Of a stretch of 64,000 nucleotides of DNA, positions 9,500-22,358 are shown piece after piece. The notes beneath the pieces were generated by a model, which did not search any database, had not been told where the DNA came from, and saw only the letters and a program-made list of their open reading frames with translations. Location: NCBI GenBank assembly GCA_032433765.1, contig JAVIAB010000101.1, forward strand, positions 65,257,640 to 65,321,639. Reading direction: 5' to 3'. The number at the start of each line of letters is the position of its first letter. Position 1 is the first letter of the stretch. The translations under genes were made by a program, and so were the position numbers. Source of the stretch: Megaustenia siamemsis (Eukaryota > Mollusca > Gastropoda > Stylommatophora > Ariophantidae).

Positions 9500-11951
9500 T
9501 TGGTCGTTTCAAAATATTTTGAAGGTGTTTAAAATTCCATATCTCTGCAACCAATTGATTGACAATGCTGAAATTTTGCATATGGTCTTGTGATTTTTTG
9601 GTCCCAAGAAGTACATTCATTTCCTCACCAACAAACGTATAGTTTTAAATATTCTTTATTTGAAGTATACAAATTTAAGGCATTTTGGTCAAACCATATA
9701 TTTGGAGGAATTACCGCTTCATATGAGTGAGCAACCACGGACTTGTCATCTTGAACGTAATGAGCGCCAATTTCCCTGTTTTAAGCACTAAAAAACACAT
9801 AAAACGCGTCATAGTTATAATTTTATATCCGGTGCATCCCATTTCCTGTCGTTTTGTTGTGATTTATGTGCAACGGCGTATCCTAATTATTGGGTAATTT
9901 CGTTAAATTTGTGATCTGTTAGTCAATGGGTATAAAAGTAAAGTTTCTTACATTGCAATCAGTGGCAATAAAGGTGTATAAATATTTTTGCATAGAAGCT
10001 AAGCGTGGAAAATTGTATCGAAGCATCTCAAAGCCAGAAAAGAGAACTATTCACGCATTGGGTATAAGCAAACGCTTTTTCAAACAAGTGCTTAAAGCTA
10101 ACGGAGTGTCCAGTTCAATCAAGACTAGGACGCTAGGAAGAAAGAAAGTAGTAGCTAGTTTTGACAAGGAAGTGATTAGAAGAGCAATTTGTAAAATGTT
10201 CGATTCCAAAGAAACTGTGACTTTAAGAAAACTGAAAATTCGGCTGAGAGCAGAAAATGACATTGTTGTGTCGAAAACAACATTATGGAGAACTGTTAGA
10301 AGCATCGGTTTTACGTTTAGAAAGTACGATAGTGGTAGAAATGTCATCTGCGAGAAGCCGCACTTAGTTTCTATGAGGAGTAAATATTTACGTGAAGTAC
10401 GGGAAATGCGTAACCAAGGTTATGATATTGTATTTCTAGATGAATCTTGAATAAATTCTCACCACACAAGTGCAAAGGAATGGCAGTTATCAGATGGAAG
10501 TATTAAAAGATGTGTACCCACTGGAAAAGGACAGCGTATTATAATGGCACATGCAGGCAGCCGAAAAGAAGGGTTGGTGAAAAATGCAGAACTTATATTC
10601 ACCTCTAATTATACTGACAACAGGGACTATCACACCGAGATGAATGGCCATATATTTAGAGAGTGGATTGAAAATACTCTTCTTCCAATTCTAGACAGAC
10701 CATCCTGTCTGGTAATGGACAACGCGTCGTACCACAACGCTGTGGCAGAAGAAGACAAAATTCCTACATCTACCAGTATAAAAGATGTTATAAAGATTTG
10801 GCTAAGAAAGGAAGGAATTCCATTTAACGAGGGATTTTTGAAACCTGAATTACTGTCACTTGTTAAGAAATCGCAAAAGACCAAAGTATTCCAAATAGAC
10901 AAAATCATTCAACAGCATGGTCATACGTGCTTGAGACTGCCCCCTTATCATCCACAATTAAACCCCATTGAACTCGTTTGGGCAAAAATTAAAGGGCAGG
11001 TGGCAGCTGAGAATACAAGTTTTAAACTATGCGATATAAAAGGACTGACATATGCTGCTCTATCACAGATTGACAAAGATTTTTGGTGCAAATGTAAAGA
11101 TCATGTCTTAAAAGAAGAAAATGACTATTGGAAAAAAGATGGACTATCGTTCGTTCAGCCCAGATTAGTAATCAATATGTTAGACTCCTCTGATTCAGAA
11201 TAAATGAAATAATAATGGACGTTTTTATATGTCCGCATGATCAATCTTTAGCTAAAGTTGATAACGTTTTGAAAATGTAAAGATTCTTGATATGTGTACT
11301 GCAGGCATGCAAAGAAACTAAATCACTTTCATATGTCTTGTTTACGTAAAATAATGAAAGTCACATGGAAAGACATAAAACGAACAATGTAGCTCTTTAC
11401 AGTGAAGAGGATCCCGTGCTTACATCGGACTCTTTAGTCACATGCGTACCCATAAACAATAACTTTGCTTGATATGTCATGCTCGTCATCGCTCGCAACG
11501 GATAATTAATTTTTTTAAATGTATTCTTTGTTGTATATTGTTTAAATAGTTTTCATTAATGGAACTGTTTATACGCTGTTTTGTTTTCGACCGTCTGTAA
11601 AGGCTATAACATTGACATTCTCATAGTATTTTAACGAAAGTAAACAATAGAAAGTAAACAGTTGATAAACGCCTCCAACTTTCAAGTTGTGTAGAGACGC
11701 CTATGTCAAGAAGCTGATTTCCATTAATGTACGGCAAATTATTTTCTCCAGGAGCAAAAAGATCCGTAAATTCACTGAGATCAAAGGAAAGTGCTGCTTC
11801 ATGATGAAGCATACTTCCTACAACATTAAATTTTGTGAAATCGGTGGGACCTTGGAAAAACAAGGCCAGATGCAAAAAATCAAGTTTGTAAGTGCAGGGA
11901 AAGAGGAGATATTTCATGTTAATCGTGAACATTTAGATTTGAAACGACCAA
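9500..11951 (+). mobile_element. Sailor-like transposon, copy 2 (2452 bp), inverted relative to copy 1
   Basis: Ends TTGGTCGTTTCAAA and its complement, with TA at 9498-9499 and 11952-11953. Excision rejoins the RTE-A host as TCATAACTAGTACATATTT, collinear with the intact RTE-A copy near 23890. Its transposase reads rightward, so the two elements are head to head with their 5' ends facing each other. The copies differ by only a handful of visible substitutions, so both insertions are recent. Confidence 0.93.
9926..11203 (+). pseudogene. Sailor-like DDE transposase with one nonsense codon
   Basis: Same protein as at 7592-8860, with 426 codon positions. The Trp codon of DESWINS is TGA at 10448-10450, immediately after the first catalytic Asp. 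The frame then stays open to 11203 and keeps VMDNASYHNAV, PPYHPQLNPIE and the ancestral C-terminus DSSDSE. Visible differences from copy 1 include D to A, T to N, R to K, T to I, L to I, N to K and E to K. The lesions of the two copies are in different places. Confidence 0.9.
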
Positions 11952-11953
11952 TA

Positions 11954-13340
11954 GTACATATTTTTGCTTGTTTTGTTTATCACATTAAGTAATTGTTGTA
12001 GGTCTTGGGGATTTTCTGCTAGTAACACAGTAGTATCAGTATATCTTAGGTTATTGATTATCTTTCCACTAATGTTTAGACCTGGTATCTCTGAGATGTT
12101 TTTAAAGATTTGCTCAGTGCATAGATTGAACAAGCTTGGTGATAGGATGCATCCTTGTCTTACTCCACTTTTTATATCCATGGGTGTAGAGTTCCCCTTG
12201 ATATATTTTATTATTGTTGTTCGCTCCCAGTATAAATAGCATATTAGTCGTATGTCTTTGTCGTCTAGATTTATATCCTTTAGGCAGTCTATAAATTGAT
12301 TATGGTGTATTATATCGAAAACTTTGTTATAATCCATGAAGCAGGCATATATTAGTTTGTTTATTTCTATGTACTTTTCAATAAATGATCTCATGCTAAA
12401 TATGGCTTCTTTTGTGCCACTGTTTTTCCTGAATCCAAATTGTTGCTCATCTAATCCAGTATTAATTTTTTCCTGAATCCTTCCCTGTATAACTTTTAGT
12501 AAAATGTTGTTACCTGCATCATTAGGCTTATTGTTCTAAAATCATTGCATTCATCTGCACCATTCTTTTTAAGCAATGCAATGAAAGTTGATGGTTTTTT
12601 CCCTTTTGTTATGTATCCTGTATGGTATACGTCATTGCATATGACTGTGATCACTTCAATGACAAAATCTTCTTCAGCCTCTATCATTTCTATCGATATA
12701 TTGTCAGGTCCTGCTGCCTTTTTCTTTTTCATTGTTTTTATAGCTTTTTTCTACTTCTGATTTCAGGATTTTATAGTTGTATGTACATTTTATGAATGTT
12801 TTTTTGTTCCTTTCGTCATTAAATAATTATGTTATATATTCCTAACATCTATTTATTTTATCTTTGTTGTCTGTTAGCATTATTCCCTCTTTGTTTGCAA
12901 TACATCCGCTTCCAGCAGCTGTTTTGTCTTTATTAGTAATTCTCTTTATTTCTTGTGCATCTCTCTTAAGTTTTACTTTACTTTCCATAGTTTCAACTTC
13001 TAGACATCTATGGTTGAACCAGTCTTCTTTTGCCTTTTTTGCACATTATCCGTATTTCATTGTCAATGTCCTTGTATCTAGCAGTGGTTTTCGCTTGTCT
13101 TCTTTCTTCAATTTTTTTCTAAGATTTTGTCAATTATCTATTTTTATTTTTGTTACTTTTTTTCCAGGTATGCTGTTGCAGGATTCTTGCATGCTGTTTT
13201 TTATGCACTACCATTTTGTTGTGACTTTTTTCCTCATGATTTTCTCTTCTGTACTGCTCAATCCCCTCTTCTAGCATCTTCTGATATGTGTTCTTTACTT
13301 GTACAGTATAAGTTTCTTGTACATCTTTCTGATTTAACGC
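11954..13340 (-). pseudogene. RTE-A copy 1, 5' piece (linker and reverse transcriptase)
   Basis: Reverse transcriptase of an RTE-type LINE, frame-disrupted. The minus frame 11933-12394 shows FMDYNKVFDIIHHNQFIDCL, then KSGVRQGCILSPSLFNL and LRYTDTTVLLAE. The last of these is the catalytic YADD box, decayed to YTDT. Frame 12496-12732 holds the preceding segment (KKKAAGPDNISIEMI, then CNDFRTISLM). Above 12760 the linker region can be followed in broken frames to about 13340. With the pieces at 6350 and 9289 this is the longest RTE-A copy in the window. Confidence 0.85.
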
Positions 13341-13734
13341 TGTTATATCTATTGGTGTTGCTGAATTAGTTTTTTATTAACTTTCTAGTTATTTCTTATT
13401 TAATATTTACTTTTTGGACACAATTAATACAGTCACCCACTATAACGATGTGTTGCCGGAGAAACGTGCTAAGAGTTACCAGAAAAGACAGATTCAGAAT
13501 TAATACTATACATGATAGGGTTGGCACTGAAACAATTCTGACAGCTGTTTTTGTGTATGTTTCTAGTATGCTTAATTATCTTGCTTAATGATAATTTGAT
13601 AGCAATTATTGTCTTCATCATGAAGAACCATACCCTTTGGCATGGAAGATTTATTCCCTAAACACCTTTATGTCTCTATTTCCACCATTTATTCATTGGC
13701 GTCCTAATGAACTATTTTTGTAACTATCTTGTGT
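13341..13734. other. No gene seen
   Basis: AT-rich sequence between the RTE-A and RTE-C copies. I could not assign it to either. Confidence 0.5.
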
Positions 13735-14207
13735 GTTGTCTTTCTTCCTCTTTTACTTTTCCTTCCTCATTTTACTTTCAGCGTCGAGGAGAGATATCAC
13801 AGGTGGTCGTTTGCTCATATATTCGCCTCTTTTACTGTTGTTTCCAACTGTTTATAATAATTCGCCAATCCATCTTTTTCATCGCGGCCTTTGGGTCTGG
13901 TGTTCTGGTAACGTTTATTGAAGGCTCGCTGTGTTATGTTATGATCTTTCTGCCTTGTTACGTGGCCAAACCATTTTATGTGCTGTTTCTTCATATATTA
14001 TACGCAGGATAGTTTCCCTTGCTTTTTTTCTCAGTTCTTCATTTCTGATCTTATCTCGCAGACTGTTTTCTGTCATTCGTCTGACATATTTCATTCCAAT
14101 AAAGATCAATTTTATTTGTTTTCTTGCATCTATGGTCCAGGACTGATATCTCTTCTACCTTTGAACGTTCGAATGAAGATTGTGTTGTACCGTGCCCGTT
14201 TTGCCTC
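13735..14207 (-). pseudogene. RTE-C copy 1, 3' piece
   Basis: C-terminal region of a second RTE-like LINE family on the minus strand. The 3' end has a pyrimidine-rich tail on the plus strand (TTCCTTCCTCATTTTAC) and the motif CAGCGTCGAGGAGAGATAT, a signature that recurs at 27400, 43650 and 56690. Broken frames read RPPVISLLDAESKMRK, with GLATRQKDHNITQRAFNKRY upstream. At 14208-14209 it is interrupted by a TA and a Sailor-related element. Closing that gap continues the frame as SKKEINLEAKRAR into 16325. Confidence 0.72.
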
Positions 14208-14209
14208 TA

Positions 14210-16322
14210 TAGCTCGTTTCAAAACATATGCCCAACTTCAAAACGCTATTACTCTCTAACCATTTGTTAAATACTTTTGAAATTTTCCAAATGTTATTAG
14301 AATGCAAAAGACCCTTTAAATGTATATTTAACAAATATCTTGCAGCTGCAGTTTTCTTAAAGCGGCGATATTTCTTTGATGTTTGTCAAAATTGTAAATT
14401 GTGAAGCCCTAAAGAATAGAAATTACCGTAGTTGCTGGTCTACGATTAATTTTCACTAGGTAAAGGCGTGGCCGTAATGGGGAAATAACTGGATAAAACA
14501 AAACACCAGGAGAATTATTGTCTGCTCAGTTCGAGGACGGACGATAATATCAAGGTATACCTGTATGTCCAATTTTCATAGTTGTGTGGTCCTGAAAAGG
14601 ACCGTTTGTTGAAATAATTTAAGGTAATATAGGGGCCAACATTGTGGGGGCTATATACTTTCATTCTGAATCAGACGAGTCTAAAAGATTAATAACTGTT
14701 TGGGGTTGAACATTCCACAAACCATCATTTTTCCAATATTCCTCTTCCTGTTTTAAGACGTGGTCTTCACATTTAGCCCAATAATCTTTGTCTATATTTA
14801 ATAAAGCGAGATTAGCAAGAGTCTTTACATCGCATATTTTGAATGTTGTATTTTCATCTGCCACTTGTCCTTTTAATTTTGCCCAGATTAGTTCTATTGG
14901 ATTTAAATGAGCATGGTAAGGTGGCAGCCTCAAACTTATATGATCATGCTCTTGGATAATCTTATCTATTTGAAAAATCTTTGCCCTTTGTTAATTAATG
15001 CTTTACTAGAGATAGTAATTCAGGATTTAAGTACATGTTATTAAATTGTATGTGCTCCTTTGTGAGCCATATCTTAATAGCATCTTTTGTACTGGATGAC
15101 GTCGGGACTTTATCTTCAAGTGCAACAATGTTGTGGTACGCTGCATTGTCCATTATTAGGCAAGATGGTCGATCTAGTGATGGGAGAACAGAATTTTCAA
15201 TCCAATGTCTAAATATGTGACCATTCATCTCAGAGTGATAATCCCGACTGTCTATGGATTTTGAAAGAAAAATGAGCTCTGCATTCTGTATTAGTCCATG
15301 TTGTCGACTACCTGCATGAGCAATTATCAAGCGCTGTCCTTTGCTGCTGGGTATTAATCTCTTAATCTTTCCATCTGATGACTGCCATTCCCTTTGGTTA
15401 GTGTGGTGAGCATTGATCCATGTTTCATCCAAGTACACAATATCATAACCTTGCTTGCGCACCTCTTTTACTTCACGTAAGTACTTGCTTCTCATGACTA
15501 CTATATGTGGCTTCTCACAGATGATGTTTCGTCCATTGGAATACTTTCTGAATGTAAAGCCTGCAGCTCTCACATTCCTCCATAATGTAGACTTTGATAT
15601 TTCAATACTGTTGTTCTTTTTCAGCGATACTTTTAATTTTCTTATCAGTTTCATTCATACCCAACATTTTGCGAATTTCACTTCTAATAAGTTCACTGTC
15701 GAAATTATCCAACATTTTTGCTCTTCCTTGTGATTTTGTATATTTGGAACATTGACGGTCACGTGCTTGAATCCAGCGATTAAATGACCGTTTAGATAAA
15801 TCCAAAATGTGTCTTGTCCTATTCTCAGGGTTTTCTAAAGAATGAAATAATCTTCCTCGTTTAGCCTCTTTGCAAAAATAGTCATACATTTTTATTGCGA
15901 TGTTTTGTAAACTGCAGAATTTCATTTTAAGACTCATGATAAATGTTAGCGTTCCACGTCTACACCTATGAAAGAACGGAAATGGAACACACGATGCCTC
16001 GTGTTTTCTACAAGTGTCTAATTGTGTTAGACAACTCACGTTTAAAGCGTGCAAAATAGTAAATTTGACCGTGTATAGATTTGTAATCGCTATTTTTAAC
16101 TTAAATACTGTAAACACTAAGTTTTGACTACATCAATGGGTCGTTATAAATTTATATAAATCAAATAAGCAATAATAATAACCAAATGTTTGTTTTTAAT
16201 GAAATTAATTCCCTGTTGGGTTCTTATCATTATAACTTTACATGCAAATTTTGAAAAAAATACAAAAAGCGGTTTAAAAGATATTGATTTTAAAAGTTGG
16301 GCACGACTTATGAAACAAGCTA
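14210..16322 (-). mobile_element. Sailor-related transposon, copy 3 (older, 2113 bp)
   Basis: Imperfect inverted ends: left TAGCTCGTTTCAAAACATAT, right (reverse complement) TAGCTTGTTTCATAAGTCGT, then a shared GCCCAACTT. TA flanks at 14208-14209 and 16323-16324. Excision restores the RTE-C reading frame exactly. The terminal repeat resembles that of copies 1 and 2 (core GTTTCAAA). The transposase is clearly homologous to theirs but diverged, so this is a related subfamily and an older insertion. Confidence 0.85.
14661..15937 (-). pseudogene. Sailor-related transposase, two frameshifts
   Basis: Homologue of the transposases at 7592-8860 and 9926-11203. The ATG at 15937 starts MSLKMKFCSLQNIAIKMYDY, parallel to MGIKVKFLTLQ. 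The frame shifts once near 15620-15650 and again near 14990. It preserves DIVYLDETWINAHH, CLIMDNAAYHNIV and LRLPPYHAHLNPIELIWAKL, and the C-terminus DSSDSE. The long region between the second Asp and the Glu is present, so the extended spacer is a family feature. It also preserves the C-terminal frame lost in copy 1. Confidence 0.87.
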
Positions 16323-16324
16323 TA

Positions 16325-18400
16325 GATTTATTTCCTTTTTGGACAATAGTTACGATAGTTGTCCAATAATTTGACAAGCTCTGTTGCATCTTAAGTCTTT
16401 TTCTGCAGTTTATGAATTGTAGTTTGTCACTAGACTTCCTATGTATTTAACTTTCTCTATTTGTTTTAGTTGTCTACCGTCTATAGTTATGTTTATATTA
16501 TGATTATCTTTTGCAATATTCATGGTTTCTGCTATGTTAATGTTGATTTTCATGTTGTAGATTGTGCTTGTACTTTTGAGTCTATTTATGTATTCTTGTA
16601 GGTCTTCTCTTTTTCCATGTATTAGTGTTTGTCCATCTGCAAATTAAAGTTCATTGATGTCCTCTATGTATAATGGGTTGGCTGATATTCATATATAGTC
16701 CGTGTATGAAATAAACAGAAAAGAGAGGGGGGAGGGGGTACGCACCCCTATCTTACACCTGATCTAACTTCAAAATAGTCTGTATAACTTGCTGCTTTTC
16801 AGATTGTTCAGCTGCTGTTAATGTATATACTTTTTATTATGTTGGTTAGATATTGACTGACTCCGTATGTTGTTAGTATCTCCCGTAGTTGTTCTCTATT
16901 TACTCTGTTGACTGCTTTTTCCTGGTCAATGCATTTTATCTACACATTTTGATTTGCTTTCTTTCGTTTTATTTCTGATAGCTATTTTCAACTGATTAGA
17001 ACATCAGTACACCCTGTGTTTTTTTTTTTTTTTTTCGGAACTCCATATTACAATACTTTAACTGCAGTTCTATTATTGGTCTCAGCCTTTTTTCACATTT
17101 TTGGCTTTTAACTTTCCTACATGGTTGAGAAATGATATACCTCTATATTGATTGCAGTCTATCTTGCTACCTTTCGTTTTTCATACTACACGATGAATGT
17201 CTGTTTGCAGTCTCCTGGGGCTGTTTGTTGGTACCATGCTGCATTGAATATTCTGTGCAGTTATGTCCCTCCTGTTTCTCCTGCTGCTATTATTTATATA
17301 GGTATGTTATCTATATCAGGTGCTTTATTTCGTGGTGCATATTTGATTACTTCTTCTATTTCCTCATTCATAATGTTGGGATACGAGTCTGTGCAATTTT
17401 GCTTGGTTTTAGTTATATTATTGGTAGTTGGTGCCACATATAATAGATCCTCAAAATACCCTTTCTATCCATGTTGCATTTGTTATTTATTTGATATTAG
17501 CTCTCAGTCTTTGTCATTTATGAGCTCAGTAAGGTCAGGGTTTTCTTTTTTCACTTTTATTGCTTTTACTGCTTTGTAGAAATATATTGTGAATGTCTTG
17601 AAGTCCCTGCTCACATTTTGTCCGAATTCTGTCCACGTGTTTAGCTTTACTTCTTTGGTCAAAAGTTGAACTTTTTTACTAGGCATATTTTTTTCATATT
17701 GGTCTTGGTTCTTCCAATTTTTAAACAGTTTCTTCTTTTTTAATTGCTTCTCTGATTGTGTTCCACTACGTCGTGCACGTTTCCTTTATTTTGCCCTCAG
17801 TTTCTTTCCATGCAGTGTTTTTGAGATGTTGATTATTGTTTTCTTAAACTGCTTCCATTCCTCTTCTACTGTGTTACTTCGCTATGGAGTTTCTTGAATT
17901 CCTCTGTTAGTTTTTATTTTAGTGATTTTCTGGATTCTTGATGTTTTAATTGTTTCATTGTTATTGTTTGTTCATTTTGCTTCTTTTGTTTGCGTATATT
18001 CTCTTTGTTTTTGGCTATCTGAGTGTAATCATAACCATTTTCTGGTCCGTGTATACTTTAACATTAAGGATTGCTCTGCTGTCGGTTACTATTTTCTTGT
18101 TCCGTTTTCGTGTTAGTATAAAATATATCTGGCTTCTGCATGCTGTGTCATTCCTCTTGTATCAGGTGTATATTGTAGGCCTCAGAGAGGCTACTCTCTC
18201 TGTTTAAAGAATGTGTTGGTGATAAACAAACATTTTTGATTGCATAATTCCAGCAGTATACTTCCATTTTCATTTATTTTAGCTGTCGTATCGCCAAAGG
18301 GTATCAGGATATCTCTGTTCTCACTGTTTTCCTGGTTCATCATATCTCTTACTGACACATGAATAAACGAAAATGGCAAACATGCAACATTGGTAATCGA
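16325..18400 (-). pseudogene. RTE-C copy 1, 5' piece (endonuclease to reverse transcriptase)
   Basis: Degenerate LINE sequence readable only in pieces. Reading leftward from about 18380: endonuclease C-terminal segment KINENGSILLELCNQKCLFI and NTFFKQRE; then VTDSRAILNVKVYTDQ; a linker (EEEWKQFKKTIINIS, LTKEVKLNTWTEF); reverse-transcriptase motifs APDIDNIPI and IDCNQYRGISFLNHVGKL; then ITIDGRQLKQIEKVKYIGSL and SKKEINL before the inserted transposon. APE-type endonuclease followed by reverse transcriptase without RNase H fits RTE or a close relative. A poly-T run lies near 17021-17036. The 5' end is missing. Confidence 0.7.
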
Positions 18401-18523
18401 TAATGCGTGGAATATTTGACAAACTGCTAATAATTAAGATTCAACAACAATGGTTTGCCTACGTGAAGATAATGTCTTGTTATTCTATCAAAAAGCAGTA
18501 AATATGTTTATATGTACATATGT

Positions 18524-20055
18524 ACATCATCACCATCATCATTGAGTGCCGTCTCCGCATCTAAAATTGGCTTCCATGGTGCACCATCCCGCTCTATCTC
18601 TTGTTTTGTTAGTGCATGTTATGATGGGCTAAATTGTCCATCGTTTGATGTAATCGCCAATTTTATTCTTGTTCTGCCTCTGCCTCTGTAACTTTGTATT
18701 TTCCCTTCAAAGATTACTTTTACTGGGCTGCTGTGTCTTTTAACAAGCCCCAATAATTTGTCTTGTTTTGTTTAAATTGTGTTTTGTACTTCTATTTACA
18801 TTTTGGCTGTTTTAAAACGACATCGTTTGTTTTTTTTTCTTTCCCTCAAATTCTTCATTTTCTATAAATCCACTATAAAAAGCTTTTCCGTTCTGTTTTC
18901 TTGTCTAATATCCATATTTCTAAAAATAATACAGGAATGTTGAGAAAATGTAAATGTTTTCTATTCTTAGTTGTTGTTATTTTGTGTGTGTTGATGTTAG
19001 TATACTTTTCATGTCATTAAAATTACTTTGATCAATTCTATTATTTTGTTTAGTTCAGTTTTACCTTTTTCGTAACTGGTTATAGTTATGTCCAAGTTAG
19101 TTGTAGCTCTTAACTGTCTCCAGGTTAATTCCGTTTCCTTTAATATAGATTTGTAAGTTTTGAATATTAAATGTCCTAATGATCATAGTATAATTCTTTT
19201 TTTATATTCGTGTTTAAATCCATATTTTTGCGTGTCATATTTTTTTCATTAAGTAATTGTTGCAGATCTTTAGGATTTTCTGCTAGTAATACAGTATCAT
19301 CAACATATCTAAAGTTATTGATTGCTTTTCCATTAATGTTTAGGCCTGACATCTCTGTGATATTTAAAGGTTTACTCAGTGTATAGATTGAACAAGCTTG
19401 GTGATAGGATGCATCCTTGTCTTACTCCTCTTTTTATATCAATTGGTGTAGATTTATTTTTGTTATATTCCATTATTGATGTTTGCTCCCAATATAAATT
19501 CAATTTTTTTCGTATATCTGTGTCATCTAGATATATATCTTTTATGCTGTCTATAAGTTGTGAACGGTGTATTCTATCAAACGCTTTGGTGTAGTTTATG
19601 TAAAAGGCATCTATTGGTTTGTTTACTTCTGTGTACTTCTCGGTTAATGATTTCATGCAACATATGTTTTCTTTTGTCTCACAGGTTTTGCTATATCCTA
19701 ATACTTGTTCTAATTCAGTATTTAATTTTGAAAATGTTAATCCTCCCTTGTTTTACCATTAGCATTATTTGTTGGTATATCGCTCATTAGGCTTGTTCTA
19801 AAATTCCAGCTTTCAACTGCACCATTCATTTTATATAATGCAATGAAAGTTGATGTTTTTAGTTCATTTGGTATGTAGGCTGTATATTTCGTTGCATATG
19901 TCTGTGATCACTTCAATACCAAAATAGTATAGTGCCTTTATTCTCTCCATCTGTATGATTTCAGGTCCTGCAGCTTTTTCCCATTTGCAATGTTTGCATA
20001 GCTTTTTTCACTTCAGGTTTTAAGATTGTATAGCCTGACGTACATTTTATTTATA
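18524..20055 (-). pseudogene. RTE-A copy 2, 5'-truncated
   Basis: The 3' end is the (CAT)n-like run at 18524-18545 followed by the family signature TGAGTGCCGTCTCCGCA. The best-preserved frame is 19372-19656 (minus): FYINYTKAFDRIHRSQLIDS and then IDIKRGVRQGCILSPSLFNL. The YADD region near 19280 is readable as LRYVDDTVLLAENPKDLQQL in broken frame. Sequence homologous to the other copies stops near 20055, inside the region before the reverse-transcriptase fingers. Confidence 0.82.
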
Positions 20056-20350
20056 TGAGTGAAAATGCATATATGTAGGGAAAGAGATAAGTCAAAATTT
20101 AATTAAATAACATATGACAATGCAAGAACCCATTATTTGATGTTATGTTATTTAAATGCACACATCCATAGGTGCTTCTATTATTTCCTCAACATATCCA
20201 TCTGCACACAGCGGCTAATTGTGCCAATTCAATATTGGATGACAAATCTTCTCATTCGTCTAAAATATAGTTATATTCCCATCAACTGGTTTTCCCTAAC
20301 AGCTCTATGTATATATAACTCGTTAGCCACTAAGATGGCTACGCAAAATG

Positions 20351-20545
20351 CAACTTTGTTATCCTAGATAACTAACCGTGACGGTCTATTACATTTATTC
20401 CATTATAAACAAACTTTGATATCCTAGATGACTAACCGTGACGGTCTATTAAATTGATTCCATTATAAACAAACTTTGATATCCTAGATGAGTAACCGTG
20501 AAGGTCTATTACATTTATTCTATTATAAACAAACTTTGATATCCC
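20351..20545. repeat. 60-bp tandem repeat, about 3.3 copies
   Basis: Unit containing TAACCGTGACGGTCTATT and CATTATAAACAAACTTTG repeats at exactly 60 bp, with a few substitutions between units. The array decays into similar sequence to about 20610. Confidence 0.93.
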
Positions 20546-20610
20546 CTGTTTCAAGACTAACCATGACAGGTCTAAAGCCTCACATATTCAAATATAAACA
20601 AACTTGAGGT

Positions 20611-21852
20611 CCGTTCGGATGCGAGACCCTCAACTGTATCTTAATTCCCGTAGGCCTAAATCCCGACATGTCTGTCCTCCTAATTTGCACAGTCTTGATG
20701 ACCACGTATTTGGAATGTTGTCAGTCTTTGCTTCTACCCATCTCTTGTAGGTTGTTAAACATTTATGTCAGATCCATTGACTTGCCATTGAATATAGTCG
20801 TACCGGCCAAGGAGCCTGTATGTTCTCCTTTATTGTGACTCCCTGGCAAAAAGAGTTTAAAATAAAATCTAGAGAAAGAAAAACACGGAAATTGCGCTAT
20901 TTTGCTTTTCACTTTTTCTCTCATTTTGTCAAATTCCCTAACATTTCTAATCTTCTATCAATTCATCATTTTTTTCTGTAGCGTGACTTTACCTTCACGT
21001 GTAACATGTGTAAAGGGTTCGCAGTAAATTATTCTTTCTATGTGATCACTTAACCAAACCATTGTTACCTCTTGTTTATTTTTGTTTCAAAGGAGGAAAT
21101 CGCTGTACTAAAACGATATCGCTATTTGACGCCATAAGGTAAATGTGGCAGTAAAGGAGAGGAAAACAAACAATAAAAACTTATGTGTTTAGAGTTGTAC
21201 ACATCTGTCAATTAAATATTGTTGTTTCCATAGGTTAGAAAATTGAGGGCAACACGGTTTGGTGTAAGTAACTTAGATGTAGTAATGACGTCAATAAGTA
21301 AAAGAAATTGTATTTATGACAGTCACGATTGATTCTTTAGTTTCCTTCTACTAAAGTCAATGGCATGCACGTTATAATGTTGCTCCACAACCATCAACAG
21401 TATTGATAGGACCCGGAAGCTGAAATGACTCACCCAAAGTTTGTGACGTTTCAGATTTGGGAGAAGTATTATTGTGGGTAAAATTACGTCAGCCGTCAGC
21501 TGGCATAGCTGAAGACGCAATATAACTTCTGATTCTGGAAATTCCACCCTAACACGCAGGCCTTAGCAGATACCTAAGTGAATGTACTAATTAAATCGGG
21601 TAATTGGAGAAATTTGTTTCCAAACTTTGTGTCTAGAAGTAAACATGTAATAATTAATGTATATGTAGATGCCGATTAATGAAAATGTAGATGGCTTGAC
21701 AAGATGTCATTGTAAAAAGTATTGTTATGGAAACAGAGACAAAGATTTTAGAAGCAGTGACCTCTGCAATATGCGCCATTTTGGCACGCAATGTTTATGT
21801 TCTTTAGATTGAGGTTCTGACCTCTGTGCCGACATTGGCTCGAAAGGACAAT
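20611..21852. other. No gene seen
   Basis: Apparently single-copy sequence with only short open frames and no family I recognise. Confidence 0.5.

Positions 21853-22358
<506 letters not shown>

Noticed and set aside
12864..14259. Phe/Leu-rich plus-strand frames
   Set aside because: T-rich antisense of decayed LINE sequence and adjacent AT-rich DNA.
17132..18207. Hydrophobic plus-strand open frames resembling membrane proteins
   Set aside because: They are the antisense of an RTE-C copy whose minus strand carries recognisable endonuclease and reverse-transcriptase motifs.
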